DNA of 64,000 nucleotides from Lactuca virosa (taxonomy: Eukaryota > Streptophyta > Magnoliopsida > Asterales > Asteraceae): the NCBI GenBank assembly GCA_928212115.1, contig CAKMRJ010004445.1:2213922-2277921 (forward strand), written 5' to 3'. The notes below the pieces were generated by a model. That model saw nothing but the letters and a program-made list of their open reading frames with translations, was not told where the DNA came from and made no database searches. The position numbers and the translations under genes are program-made. The stretch's first letter is position 1. Each line of letters opens with the position of its first letter. Positions 12,139 to 23,669 of this stretch are shown here, piece by piece.

Positions 12139-12300
12139 CCTCGTACGCCTTGCGTACCCTCTTGTACGCCCGGCGTATGAGGCCGCGCACCCCGACTCAA
12201 ACCTCGCACCTAGGCCGCACATTCTTCCCAACTACGCCACGCATAGAACTTTTCTCCTCGATACGCCCTGCGTATTACTTGGTACGCCCCACGTACTAGG
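12139..12300 (-). repeat. GTACGCC/GGCGTAC palindrome cluster
   Basis: About five units such as TACGCCTTGCGTA, TACGCCCGGCGTA, ATACGCCCTGCGTAT and GTACGCCCCACGTAC in 160 bp. They lie upstream in sense of the AAACCCTAA and TATA boxes. Confidence 0.8.
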
Positions 12301-12611
12301 GCTTTCCCCCAAACCCTAATCTTGACCATCCATATATCCATAGAAAGGCATGGAGACACTCAACACTATTATCAATTCATACTTGCCATCAGATATCCCG
12401 AATCTAAAATCTGTTTCCCATAAATCCCGATCGACAAATTATCAAAATACTCTTTTTTCTCCAAGTCACAACCGAATAGCCAAAACATCCAATATAACCT
12501 CCACCTCATAATGAGCCCAATAACTGACTTCTTCAAGGATTCTAACCCTGTTAATACCCAAACCTTGTTCAACATTTCGAAATGAAAACGTCTTGAAAAC
12601 AGGATGTTACA

Positions 12612-13060
12612 AAGAAGTTAATAAGCAAGTTTGAGACTTGCTTACGAGGAAATGATGAGAATGAAATGGAGTCTCTGGATCTACTAGCTTCTTCTTGAAT
12701 CCCCAAGCTTCTCCTTCCTTCACAAGCTTCAACACACACAAAATTTCACTCAAAAATGGCTCACAAGCTCACAAATTCATTAGGGTTTCTGGATCTAGGG
12801 TTTGGGACTTGGAGGCTGGAAATGAGGCCAACATGTGGGGATTAAGATGCTTAAATAGGGTGCAAAACCCCAGAATTAGGGTTTCACCCCTGCCAGCCTA
12901 CTCGTCGAGTTGAGGGTGCTCAACTCATCGAGTAGGTTACTTAAAACCCACGTATCTTCTGATCTTTGCTCGACGAATTTGGGGCTCCCAACTCGTCGAG
13001 TTGCTCTACAAAAATGAATAAATTATAATTTAATTGTGTACCAGGAACCAAGCGTTACAC
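12612..13060 (-). mobile_element. El-4: 5' end fragment of a Gypsy LTR, same family as El-5 LTR
   Basis: The minus strand starts TGTAACGCTTGGTTCC at 13060, which parallels the El-5 LTR start TGTAGCGCTTGGTTCA (44776). It carries the palindrome pair at 12897-12935 and a TATA-like box at 12850-12860. El-3 cuts its other side. It interrupts El-5 pol, so a sister element inserted into El-5 in opposite orientation. Confidence 0.75.
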
Positions 13061-13697
13061 ATAAATTATGTGAGGCCCCGATTCTAGCGCTACCGGAGGG
13101 ATTGGATGACTTTGTAGTGTATTGTGATGCTTCTATTTCACGACTAGGAGTTGTTCTCATGTAGAGGGGGCATATGATTGTTTATGCTTGGAGGCAGATG
13201 AGGCCTCATGAGGCGAATTACCCCATTCATTACTTGGAATTGGGGGCGGTGGTGTTTGCCCTCAAAATTTGGAGGCATTATCTATATGGGGTCTGATGCA
13301 CCATTTTCACTGATCACAATAGTTTGAAGTATTTGATGGATTAGAAGAATCTGAATATGCGGAAGAGGAGACGGCTTGATGTAGTAAAAGATTATGACTG
13401 CGAGATTTTGTACCATCCCGGGAAGGCTAATGTGGTGGCCGATGCCTTGAGCCGTAAGACAGCAAGTGCTCCGATCCGAGATGTTTACTTGAGGATGACG
13501 GTGATTTCACCTTTATTGGATATGATCAAGGAGGATCGGGTGGAGGGATTGAAAAAGGAGAACTGGAAGGTTGAGCGGATTAGGGGTCAGATTCCACTAT
13601 TTGTTCGATATGGTCGGGGTTTATTGACTCGGTGCGGCGGGATTTGGGTTCCGACATTTGGGGGAGTGTTACAGAAGATCTTGGAGGAGGCGCATAA
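13061..13697 (+). pseudogene. pol: Gypsy pol: RNase H and start of integrase (El-5)
   Basis: RNase H would remove the RNA template strand; the following zinc-binding domain belongs to integrase. The reading opens APILALPEGLDDF. YCDAS follows with the catalytic Asp kept, then HYLELGAVVFALKIWRHYLYG, TIFTDH and YHPGKANVVADALSR. The N-terminal integrase zinc domain begins at EEAHN and is cut by a solo LTR. In-frame stops lie near 13161, 13292 and 13342. The open part runs 13357-13697. Confidence 0.88.
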
Positions 13698-14466
13698 TGT
13701 TGGGTTTTATGTACTATAACACTCATATGGTGCACATACAACCCTAATGCTTTGGATCTAAGTTTTCTCTAGTTATGAATGCAATAAAAAGTATCCAAAG
13801 CATGAAGCCAATAACTAGCATACAACATAGATATTTGAAACATAAAACTAGTTAGATAATTACCTCTTGTTGTAGATTGTATAATTTGGCGTTTCAAGAG
13901 CTTAGCACCTCAAGTATGATGCCTCAAACAAGTCACAAACACCATGAACAAGAGGAGGATAATGAAAGAGAGGTCATGAAGCACTAAAATCGGCTAGGGT
14001 TCAACTAGGAATCATTAGCCCCATTTTAGGTGCATTAGGGGTTACATTTTTAGTGTGGAATTCCTAGGGTTTCAACTTGTAAACCCTAATTCACTTCCTT
14101 GGGCCTAGAATCCAATAATCCATATGATAAGGCCTTTGGACTAACTCTTAGTCCATTTTACTCAACATGGATCATTATCCCAAACTATATGTAATACTGA
14201 TTAACCTAATCAGTCCCCGTTAATTTAATTAGTCTCTTTTGATCACTAAATTAGTTCCAAATTAATTCTTGATCAATACCAATTAATAATATGATTTCTC
14301 AATTAATATATTATACTTATAATATATTAATAAATCACAACTAACCTCTTTCTCAAATATTCATTCTATCAAATTGTTTTGATGAAGGCAACCCGCAATG
14401 GACCATGCTACTCTTGGGTCAAGTACATACCAATTATAGTTATGGGCATAGACACCTAATCTAACA
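13698..14466 (-). mobile_element. Solo Copia LTR with CATAA target duplication
   Basis: 769 bp, flanked by CATAA at 13693-13697 and 14467-14471. It is of the El-8 LTR type in minus orientation: its start reads TGTTAGATTAGGTGTCTA. It splits the zinc-binding motif of El-5 integrase; coding continues immediately after the right repeat. Confidence 0.93.
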
Positions 14467-14471
14467 CATAA

Positions 14472-15033
14472 GTCCAAGTTTTCTATCTATCCGGGGGCCA
14501 CGAAGATGTATTGAGACCTGAGATTGAGTTATTGGTGGCCTTGCATGAATCGGGAGGTTGCATGGTTTGTTGAGCGGTGTTTGACCTGCAGGAAGGTCAA
14601 ACCCGAGCATCAGAGGACCCAGGACAAGGTTCAGCCACTACCTATCCCCATGTGGAAATAGGAAGAGGTTACTATGGACTTTATCATGAAGTGGCCTACG
14701 ACGGCACGAGGTGTGGATTCTATTTGGGTTATTGTGGACAGGTTGACCAAGAGTGCACACTTTATTCTGATTTCCAAGGGAATCTCCACCGATAAATTAA
14801 CATATATTAATGTGCGAGAGGTGGTGGTTAGGCACGGTATGCCAGAGTCTATGGTCTCGTACCGCGATGTTCATTTCACCTCCAGGTTCTGGAGGAAGTT
14901 TCATGAGGAGTTGGGAACCCAATTGCATTTCAGCACTGCTTACCACCCCTGGACCGATGGACAGAGTGAGCGGACGATTCAGACACTCGAGGATATGATT
15001 TGGGCCTGTGTTTTGGATTTTGGAGGGATTTGG
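14472..15033 (+). pseudogene. pol: Gypsy pol: integrase core (El-5)
   Basis: The integrase zinc domain continues (CLTCRKVK type, 14575-14600). The catalytic core follows: WVIVDRLTKSAHF (first Asp, about 14730), MVSYRDVHFTSRFW (about 14850-14890, where the second catalytic Asp is Tyr), and HPWTDGQSERTIQTLED (Glu kept, about 14945-14990). There is a stop near 14660. The reading stops at GGIW, where El-6 inserted, and resumes at 44054 with DTYL. Confidence 0.9.
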
Positions 15034-17193
15034 TGTAACATCCCAAAATTCAAGGCTAAAAATATCATTTTAATTAAGTTAATATAAAAATCGATAGTAT
15101 AAAAACATACGTAGTGTCATCCCATATCAGAACCAATATGTCAATAATCAAAACATGTCGTCACGAAACATCATTAGAGGATAATCCCAAAGATCTCATG
15201 TGTGGAAAACATAGTGTGATGCGCTACGATCATGCCAGCTCTTTTCCTTTTGAAGAAGAAGTACCTGAAACCAAAACTAAAAACCGTAAGCATGAAGCTT
15301 AGTGAGTTCCCCCATGATACCACATACCATACAATAACATACTGCCTAGCATATCCACGTGCTGGCCTACCCCTCGGTCTGTTTCAACCGGTAACCGCCT
15401 AACATATCAGGGTGATGGCCTAACCCTTCAGTCTCTTTTAATCGGTAACTGCCTAGCATATATGGGTGCTGGCCTACCCCTTTAGTCTCTTTCAACCAGT
15501 AACGGGGACTATTTCACCCTTTATTACTACCACATATCATCTTATTACATAAACACATGATTCACATACTGCCTAGCATACCTGGGTGCTGGCCTACCCC
15601 TTCGGTCCTTTCGATAGGTAACGGGGTCTACCCATCCCTCCTACCACTATCACATAATATCATAGCATACTGGAGTATAAAGCATAACAGAAAGTGGCAT
15701 ACCAGACAATTATCTCAAATACAATCATCTCTACTATAATCAGCTACTAGTGGTTCGGCATTGGTGCCTTCGACCCACTTCTACTGGAAGGCAACTCACA
15801 TCACACTGTTGAAGTCCCGCGGGTAAAACCCTTGCTGCTTGAAGATAGATTCCCAAACTGTCAACATCAAAACAAAACCCAATTAATAATTGGGTTCCAA
15901 TACATAACCATAAGTCCATGCTTGGGTAGAAGTCTACTTTACCCCTAACCTATCTTGAGCCAAGCCCAAGGCCCAAACTCACACTGCAAAGGCCCAAAAG
16001 TCAAACAATAAACCAAAGCCCAACATATGGCCTAATTTTCCAAATTGAGCCCAAACCCTTCACATGGGCCTTACTCTAAAGCCCATCCAAATTCCCTAGT
16101 CCATATTCTTGTTATTAGATGGTCCATCAAGGATCCAAACATCTAGGCCCAACTCAAAACCCAACACAATCAGGGTTTCACATAAAATGACGATTAAGGT
16201 TAATTAGGAACACTTAACCCCTTAAGGACTTAATCCATTAAGTCCATGAATCTACTAAGTCAATCATACAGTTTGGTAGGGCTTAATTGCTAAATCCAAT
16301 CCAATGATCCAAATGCGGGTCCCGGCAATTCCGAAACTAAGATATCCAAAATTAGGGTTTTTAAACCCTAATTAGGGTTTCCAACCCAATCACGTGCCAA
16401 TTAATCCATTGGTTAAGTTTTTAGATCAAATAGGGTTTCATTAGGTCAATTAGGGTTTCATTAGGCCGGGCACCACCCACTGCCACCTCGGGCGATGGTG
16501 GTCGAGGGCGGCTCACGGCGACAACCACCACCTCGTGGTGGTGGTGGTTATGATTCTAAACCAAAACCTGTTCAAGCATCTCAAAAACACAATTCAATCA
16601 CACACAAATGTACAATGTCACCCAACATGGCGGCTGGTGGCGGCCGAAGGCGGATCATGGTGGCAGCCACCACCTCACGGTGGTGGTGGTGGGTTTTCTA
16701 GCCAAAAATCGCAAATAAAACATCATGAATGCTAAAAACAACACGGTTGCGAAACTCGAACACGGTCGTCCTTCACGGTGGGTTTTCTGGCCAAAAATCG
16801 CAAATAAAACATCATGAATGCTAAAAACAACACGGTTGCGAAACTCGAACACGGTCGTCCTTCACGGTGGATGCAGCGGTCATGGCGATTGGCAACAGTT
16901 CACGGTGAAACAGCCGCGTGGCGGCGACGACAACGACGACACCCAACATCAGCAAGTTCGAATGGTCTCCCCACGACCACAACGTCGGTCTCGGTGTTTT
17001 TTCCCGACTACACACGACGTCCGACGGTAGGAGCTGTTGAGGAAGTGCCGACAGCAAGATAGCAGGTGGAAGAATGGCAGTGAATGTAGCGGGGAATGGA
17101 GGTCGCGACTCCACCGGAAAATGACCAGAGCGGTCATGACACCCGGTTCAACTGCCTTCACGGTGGTTGTAGTTTTGTCCTTGACTTCGCCGG
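15034..17193 (-). mobile_element. El-6 left part: LTR end, array and GGTGG-rich region
   Basis: It contains the conserved LTR core (GTACCTGAAACC...CCGTAAGC...CTTAGTGAG, 15260-15310) and a tandem array built on CCTAGCATATC and CTGGCCTACCCCT (15347-15640). A GTGAGT donor-like site in sense lies at about 15790. A GGTGG/CCACC-rich segment follows (16480-16690). Short frames here have biased, low-complexity translations and are not taken as genes. Confidence 0.8.
16692..16869. repeat. Perfect-looking 89 bp tandem duplication
   Basis: Copies 16692-16780 and 16781-16869 differ by about one base (TTTTCTAGCC against TTTTCTGGCC), so the duplication is recent relative to the LTR. Confidence 0.9.
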
Positions 17194-20110
17194 TGTAACA
17201 TCACAAAAACACAGTCTGAAAATTTCGTTTTAATTTAATAATAAAACCATAAATAACTTATTCACATAAAAATCATAAGTCTTGTATCAAGTCTCATATC
17301 AAAATATATCAGAGTAATAACATCCCAGGCTAAACAAATGGTGTGTGCCCCACAATCTTCCCGCGCTCCTCTTTTGAAAAATGAAGTACCTGAAACCAAA
17401 ACTGAAAACTGTGAGCACGAAGCTTAGTGAGTCTCCCCATACTACCACATACCATACACAAAATCACATAACTTGGGCCTAGCCCACTACATCGGGACCG
17501 CCCTGGCATCAGACCGTAATCCGAAACACATATAATCATATCAACAATGCATATAACATAAACACAAAATATAACTCTGGGACTACACCCAAGTGCATCG
17601 GGACGAATCCCGGCATCGGCTTACCCGACATTGGACTCCTGTAAGGCATCGGGCTCACCCCGGCATCCGACCGCATCGGGCATCGGGCTCACCCCAGCAT
17701 CGGGCTTACCCCGGAACATACACAGAATAACATATATCATAAACACATAACATAATCACATAAACTGCATCGGGATTGCCCGGGCATCGGACTGGAGCCC
17801 AGAACATATAACATATAACATATGAACTAGCATACATCGGGCTTGCCCCGGAACACATAATACATGGCATAACAGCTAACATACATCGGAATCACCCCGG
17901 CATCGGGCTTACCCCATAACACATAACACATAACACATATCATATCATATAACCTGCATGGATCACAAAGACCTCATGCATACTTAACTACTACTCGAGA
18001 CCGCCTCGGCATCGGACCAAAGTCCAGAAACATATAAACTGCATCGGGCTTACCCCGACATCGGGCTTACCCTGGCATAGTACAACTACTTAAATGGGAC
18101 GGCATTGTGGCCTTAGACCCGTTCCTACTGGAAGAGGACTCGCCTCACACTGCTGTAGTCCTGCTGATAAAACCATAGCTGTTGGATGACAGATTCCCGA
18201 TCTGTCATTATCAAAATAACACCCAATTAATAATTAGGTTCTATTACATGACTATAAATACATACTTTGGATAATTACTACATTACCCCTAGCTTGGCTT
18301 ACCCAAGCCCAAGGCCCAATCCATAGGTCCAAAGTCAACTAGGGATCGAAGCCCAACATATGGCCCAACTTTCCAAATTAGGCCCAAACCTCTACATGGA
18401 CTTCCCTTACGGCCCAATTGTTCAGTCCAGTCCAACATGTCTCATTCTTAGGGCCCAATATCATACAACCATCTAGGCCCAAACTATGGCCCATCAATGG
18501 CCCAATTTTCGAAATTGGGCCCAATCCTTCATATGGGCCTTACCCTAAAGCCCAACTAATTACTCTAGCCCATTTGATTATTCTTCGATGGCCTATTAAT
18601 AAACCAAACACCAAAGCCCAATGGAAAGGCCCAACTCAAGGCCCAAGTGAAATTAGGGTTTCACACAACAGGACGATTAGGGTTAAGTGTTTCTTACTTA
18701 ACCCATTAAGGACTTAATCCATTAAGTCCTTTGCTCTACTATATACATGACATGGAGTGATTTGGATTAATACATAATCCAATCCCAATGGCCCAAAAGT
18801 GGATCCAAATAAGTCCAATGCCCAAATACTCACAATTAGGGTTTTCCACCCAAACATGGCCGAATAGGCCCAAAACTAATCTTTAAGCCCATTAGGGTTT
18901 TGCTAGGTCCATTAGGGTTTTGCTTGTGGGGCACCACCCACTACCACATGGGGTAGTGGTGGTCAATGGCGGCTCACGGCGGCGGCCACCACCTTACGGT
19001 AGTGGCTTTGCGTTTCATTTATTATTCAATTTGCTAATTACAATTACAGTTTTTAATCCACAAATAAACACATCCACTAACTACTTTATCACACACAGCC
19101 ACCCTAGTGGTGGCCGGCGGTCGCTTGTGGCGGCAGCCACCACCTCACGGTGGTGGTGGTGGCACTCTAGGTTTTCTAGCCACGCAAAACACCAACAAAA
19201 CGAACAACAACATCAGATTACACACATACATGTGACCCAAAAACTGAAAAGTCCACTGCAACCTTCCTCGGGGCGGTGGCTGTTGGCCGGAGCAACAAGA
19301 ACAAGCCCTACGGGCGGCGACAGTCGTGACTACGGCGCCACACCGGAGAAATGGAGAAGAAGGGTTGAGAATTCGCTAATGGAAGAATCAGCAACAAATG
19401 AAGATGACCCCTTTCGATCTTTGCTCACGACAACCTCAACAACCAACAGTCACGGGAATGGCGGCGCTTGACGGCAACGTTGCGGCTCCACAGCGCTACA
19501 ACAGCGGTCGTAGGCTGAGGCAGCCACCCGAACACGAACCAGAATAAGAAGAAGAAGGGAGATGAACGTCCGAGATTGGCAGCAACATTGCCCAGACGTC
19601 GGTCTTCAGCATGTTTCGGTTTGACGGCAATCATCGAGGTGACATCGCTGGTGGCTCACGACCTCGACGATGGATGTGTGACGGCGTCGGCTGGAGGGGC
19701 CATAAGGGTGGCGGCTGGTGAAGAGCTAGGGTTAGGGTTTGGGGGGTGATTACCTTAAGACGGGAATGATAAACCACCAGGTTCAAATCTCGTGCTCATT
19801 CAAACTTCAAACGGAAATGACACTTCCAATCCCTCCTTCTCATAACTCTTCACAACAAATCCGTAATTTACATTTCAACCCCTACCACTCCCAAGTCCTT
19901 TCAATTTATGTCCTAAAAATTACCAAGCAGCCCCCATTTCTAAAATCATTTTCAAATTACATCCGAAACTTACACTTTAGCCCCTTCCCTCAAGATTTTA
20001 TTTCAAATTGAATCCAGAATTTACCAAACCACCCTCAATCTCCAAAATTCTTTACAAACTAATCTAGGAATTGTATTTTATTAATTTATTTAAATAAACG
20101 GGGTGTTACA
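17194..20110 (-). mobile_element. 3' LTR of El-7
   Basis: 2917 bp, ends TGTAACATCAC and GGGTGTTACA. It aligns along its length with 40679-43537, with scattered substitutions and small indels. It contains a CATCGGGCTTACCCCGG array, many AAACCCTAA boxes (for example around 18655, 18840, 18890), GGTGG/CCACC inverted repeats (18940-19170) and a GA-rich region. The leader-intron donor here is GC (18143) instead of GT. The frame 18920-19471 is low-complexity LTR sequence, not a gene. Confidence 0.92.
17465..18072 (-). repeat. CATCGGGCTTACCCCGG tandem array
   Basis: Some 15 degenerate units of GCATCGGGCTYACCCCGG separated by AT-rich spacers (ACATAACATAA type). The same array in the 5' LTR lies at 40970-41530. 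It sits between the splice-like donor and acceptor. Confidence 0.82.
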
Positions 20111-20126
20111 ACTCTCCCCCACTTAA
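20111..20126 (-). other. Polypurine tract of El-7
   Basis: The minus strand reads TTTAAGTGGGGGAGAGT directly before the TGTAACACC LTR start. Confidence 0.85.
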
Positions 20127-21774
20127 ATTAGATTTCGACCTCGAAATCATTTCTTACCATTCCTTACACGCCCCACTACTCAAGTAACATGACCATAATC
20201 CTGAGCACACCCTAGCCTTCCCAGGGCAACCAAAACTATCCCTCGCATGGTTCTAGAACCCGAAGATAAGCGAATTTCTTGCAGTACGATTACATTACTC
20301 ACTCTGAAATCTGTAGTCTCGAGATGGTCTGGCCCTCTAACAGACCGCCCATGCTGAATCATTATCGTTGGATCCAATCCTTTTTTCTTTAAACTGCCTA
20401 CTCATCTTTTGATAACTCAAGGGTCCCACTAGAAAACAGAATCACATATCCCCTTATCCCTACGATTCACTTATACATGGCCAAAGCTGAGATAATCCCG
20501 CTGTGAGTGACTTAGCATAATCCAAGCTATCTGTTACGCTTACCATACATGAGATCCTCAAATGACATTACTGCTGGAGACCCAAAACTGTATGAAACAT
20601 TGATCTGCCTGAAAACATTGAACTGCCTGAACCACTGACTGCCTGAAACACTGAACTGCCTGAAACACTAAACTGTGTGAACATTGAATTGCCTGAAACA
20701 CTGAATTGCCTGAAACACTGAACGGTCTGAACGTTGAACTACCCGAAACACTGAACTGCCTGAAACTGTATGATGCCACATTGCTGCTTTCCAACATCTA
20801 CCGAGACCTACCTGGTCTCAATTTTCTGCCAATCATCTGAAATACCGGGTTCCGGCTCGACTGTGGAGCCAAAGGACTCCCACTTCGTTTCCTCACACGA
20901 CTTCTGAACGAAATCCTTCTCTAGAACTAGTTGCCACTAGTTATCATGTCACTGAGGCTCTAACAACCTCCTGATCCAACCGATCGTGTCCATGCGTCGA
21001 ATCCTGATGTTACCAAACCACGGCTTAACGCGATTGCTACATGACCACTTGTAGCCTTATATAACAAGCAACCTTAAGCAATCCATTGCTTCCTCGATCT
21101 CAAAACTGTAGTGGCATTCCTTCAGTCTTATCATTAGCTCAACTAGATCTAATCCATCTAGATAATTCCAAAATCCAATCCGTGGATTTCCATATCCTTA
21201 CTGCTACACCCGAACTGGTGGGTACTATTGTTCCTTCCGCGTCCTAACAACGCACGCATGCTGTCTACCGGCCAAGTGTACTCTACGGCTAGGCCCGCAG
21301 TCTCAGAACACTCTAGCACTACCTGACTGCTAGTGAATGCTATGGCTACACCCGCAGACTTACAACACTCTCCATGCTGGATCGAATACGTGCTTGACCC
21401 GTACTCAACTGAACTCATGTCCTGACTGGAATCCCCAACCTGATTCCCTAAGGCTTTCTAACCAACATTACGGGAACATGGTCTCCTTATTGGCAAGTTT
21501 TTCTAAACTTCCATCTCACATTATCCTCAAACCATACAGCCGCTTGGGTCGCCTTCCTTTCACACAAGGATGCGAAACTTGTCCCAATTTCAAAACTGCT
21601 CCTACTTTTGAATCCTTGTAAGATTCTCCCCCACTTTGATTCAACTAACGTCTTACAATACACAATACTGGAAGGATTCTCAATCCTTCTTAACATTCTA
21701 TGCCCAATCTACTGAAAACCACGTTTACCATTGCTAGTGTTTCAATACTAGTCAGTCCAACAGATCACACCACC
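20127..21774 (-). other. Non-coding 3' region of El-7
   Basis: Between the RT remnant and the polypurine tract. I see no reading frame resembling RNase H, integrase or chromodomain, although these belong here in a complete element. The only structure is the minisatellite at 20587-20773. Confidence 0.6.
20587..20773. repeat. CTGCCTGAAACACTGAA minisatellite
   Basis: Eleven or so degenerate 16-19 bp units, variants of CTGCCTGAAACACTGAA, in 187 bp. Confidence 0.88.
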
Positions 21775-22050
21775 TCCAAGAACCCGAATAAATCTCTGGT
21801 AAAAACCTGCTAGACCCAGGAAGCTCTGAATCTCAGTTGGAGACCTCAGAATCTCCCACTGCATCACGGCCTCTATCTTGGCCGGATCGACTAGTACACC
21901 TTTCTGGTTGACAGGGTGCCTAAGGAATTGCACCTCGCGCAACCAGAACTCACATTTGGAGAACCTTGCAAAAATTCTCTCCCTCCTCAAAGTCTCTAGC
22001 ACCTCCCTCAGGTGCTTCTCGTGCTGCTCCTCAGTATTGGAATAAACCAA
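21775..22050 (-). pseudogene. pol: Gypsy reverse transcriptase C-terminal fragment (El-7)
   Basis: It reads VYSNTEEQHEKHLREVLETL, FSKCEFWLREVQFL, VDPAKIEAVMQWE and SPTEIQSFLGLAGFYQRFI: the part of Gypsy RT after the catalytic loop up to the connection to RNase H. The catalytic FIDD loop itself is absent. Upstream it joins gag-derived sequence at about 22060, and downstream the match ends at about 21780. Large deletions removed the remaining pol. Confidence 0.88.
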
Positions 22051-22059
22051 GAGGACGTT

Positions 22060-22886
22060 GTACTCTCCTAATCCTGTAATTCAGGAAATGCTCTATCACT
22101 ATTCGCTAATGCTTCTCGGTATGCAATTGGCATATGACATCTCTTGAAAATATAATTCAGACACAAACCGAGGATAACTCAGGGTTACACTTACTCAAAC
22201 CCCTGAAACGAAGGACTCCATCATGCAGTATCCCACATGTGCTGCACTGAATCTAACCCTGTTGGTCTCTCAAAAGTTGATCCAAAATCGAGGGTCTCCT
22301 CCCGAGACCCTTCAATATAAGCAACTGATCTAGTTCTCTCTTACCAATGTGCTCCAAGTCCATATCCCATTCTCAAGCTCTAGAAGTCATATCATTCAGG
22401 GTCTTGCACCCCGAGATACTCACGATCTCCCTACTACCATTCTACAGTACGTTCTTATAACTTACATTCTTCATTTCCTCATCTGGTGCATACTTTGGTA
22501 CCATATAAGCTCCTTCCCGAGGCTTGGCAGTGATCTCTACCACAGTCTCAGTCGTCTAGTGGAGATCTAACAACTCTCGCGCCAACTGTTTTGCCTCAAT
22601 CGCCTGGGCAGACTCTGCCCAGAATCTGGTCTAAAAGTCATCTAATGACATAGCATCAACTGATTCATCACTCCACTCACTACCAACCTCTTCCTATCAA
22701 CCTCGTGCTCTGTCCCTTAGCAGACAGGAAGTAAGTCGGATATTGTCTCCTTTCGAGACAACGTCTGGTACGAAAAGTGTTGGCGACATCTGCCAACCAT
22801 CTGCTGCTAACAATGGGGTCCCTAACCCCCATGACAATCTGAAGCTTCACGAACTCTGAATTCCCGAAACAGCAACGTACGGATCC
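22060..22886 (-). pseudogene. gag: Gypsy gag fragment of El-7
   Basis: Read right to left, fragments of the gag core are visible: a stretch with GVRDPIVSSRWLADVANTF, LARELLDLH, TETVVEITAK, GAYMVPKYAPDEEMKN, SISGCKTLNDMTSRA and, near 22250, CSTCGILHDG, a zinc-knuckle-like remnant. There are many stops and frameshifts. The 5' end is cut by El-8; the N-terminal piece lies at 39521 onward. Confidence 0.7.
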
Positions 22887-22891
22887 GTATC

Positions 22892-23656
22892 TGACGGGTT
22901 TTGAGCATTCTAACACTCCTAAGTGTATATGCAACCCTAGAAAACCATAGATCTATGTTTGTCTAAAATACATGCAAAATACTTTTCCCAAGGTTCATAA
23001 TCCTATCAAGCATACATGGGGAACTTTAATCATAAAAGATGGCTACAATTACATACCTTGTAGTTGTTATTATTCCTTGAAAACCTTGAGAGCCTAGCAC
23101 CCCAAGTGTGATGCCTCAAATGTTTCACACAACACCAAATGCTTTGGAATAACTTGAGAGAATGTATAACACTTGTAAAAATCGGCTTGCCCTCTATTGT
23201 TCTTAGTGTAGCCGATTTTGGTGTGTATCATGTTCCTTATATAGTGTGTCACATCTAGGGTTACACCATGTAAACCCTAATGTGACATGACTCTTGATTT
23301 CCATTACCCATGGGTTTGTAACTCCCATGGAGCATCCAATGGGTTTAACCCAACTTGATAATCCAGGGAGCCTTTTAGCCCACTATACAAGTTATGGATG
23401 ATTTACATAATCAACCCATATATTTAATTAGTCATCTTTTGATCACTTAATTAATTCCAAATTAATTCTGGATCAATACTAATTAGATAATACTATTAAT
23501 ATATATTAGAACTTATAATATATTAGTAAACAACAAGTGTTATTTCCCTCATTAATTCTATCCAAATGAATGATGCCATGCAACCCAAATGGACCATCCC
23601 GGGTCGGGTCAAGTACATACCAGAAATAGTTATGGACTTAGACACCTTATCCAACA
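22892..23656 (-). mobile_element. 3' LTR of El-8 (Copia)
   Basis: 765 bp. The minus strand starts TGTTGGATAAGGTGTCTAAG and ends GCTCAAAACCCGTCA. It is the reference copy of this LTR family, with five other full or partial copies in the window. A TATA box (CTATATAAGG in sense, about 23238-23248) follows an ACCCTAG box. Confidence 0.9.
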
Positions 23657-23669
23657 GTCTCCCACTTGG
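23657..23669 (-). other. Polypurine tract of El-8
   Basis: The minus strand reads CCAAGTGGGAGAC directly before the LTR start. Confidence 0.85.

Larger units (their letters stand above)
10463..12611 (-). mobile_element. 5' LTR of El-3 (Gypsy), TACGCC-palindrome type
   Basis: 2149 bp with ends TGTAACACC and GGATGTTACA. Its left third matches the El-2 LTR, including a GACCCTCCGGTC array (10758-11015) and the conserved core at about 10660-10730. The rest differs: where other LTRs have ACTCGTCGAGT it has GTACGCCC.GCGTAC palindromes (11440-11520 and 12139-12300). El-3 inserted into El-4 at 12611/12612. Confidence 0.85.

Noticed and set aside
16495..17161. Several overlapping frames of 60-97 codons
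   Set aside because: They arise from GGTGG/CCACC repeats and the 89 bp duplication of the El-6 LTR; no family match.
18418..18717. 99-codon frame that is also present at 41856-42155
   Set aside because: It is conserved only because the two LTRs are copies of each other; the translation is rich in Pro and Asn from GGCCCA repeats.
18920..19471. 183-codon frame with Gly, Arg and Pro-rich translation
   Set aside because: It lies in the El-7 3' LTR; the copy in the 5' LTR (42370-42850) does not keep the frame, and GGTGG repeats explain the openness.
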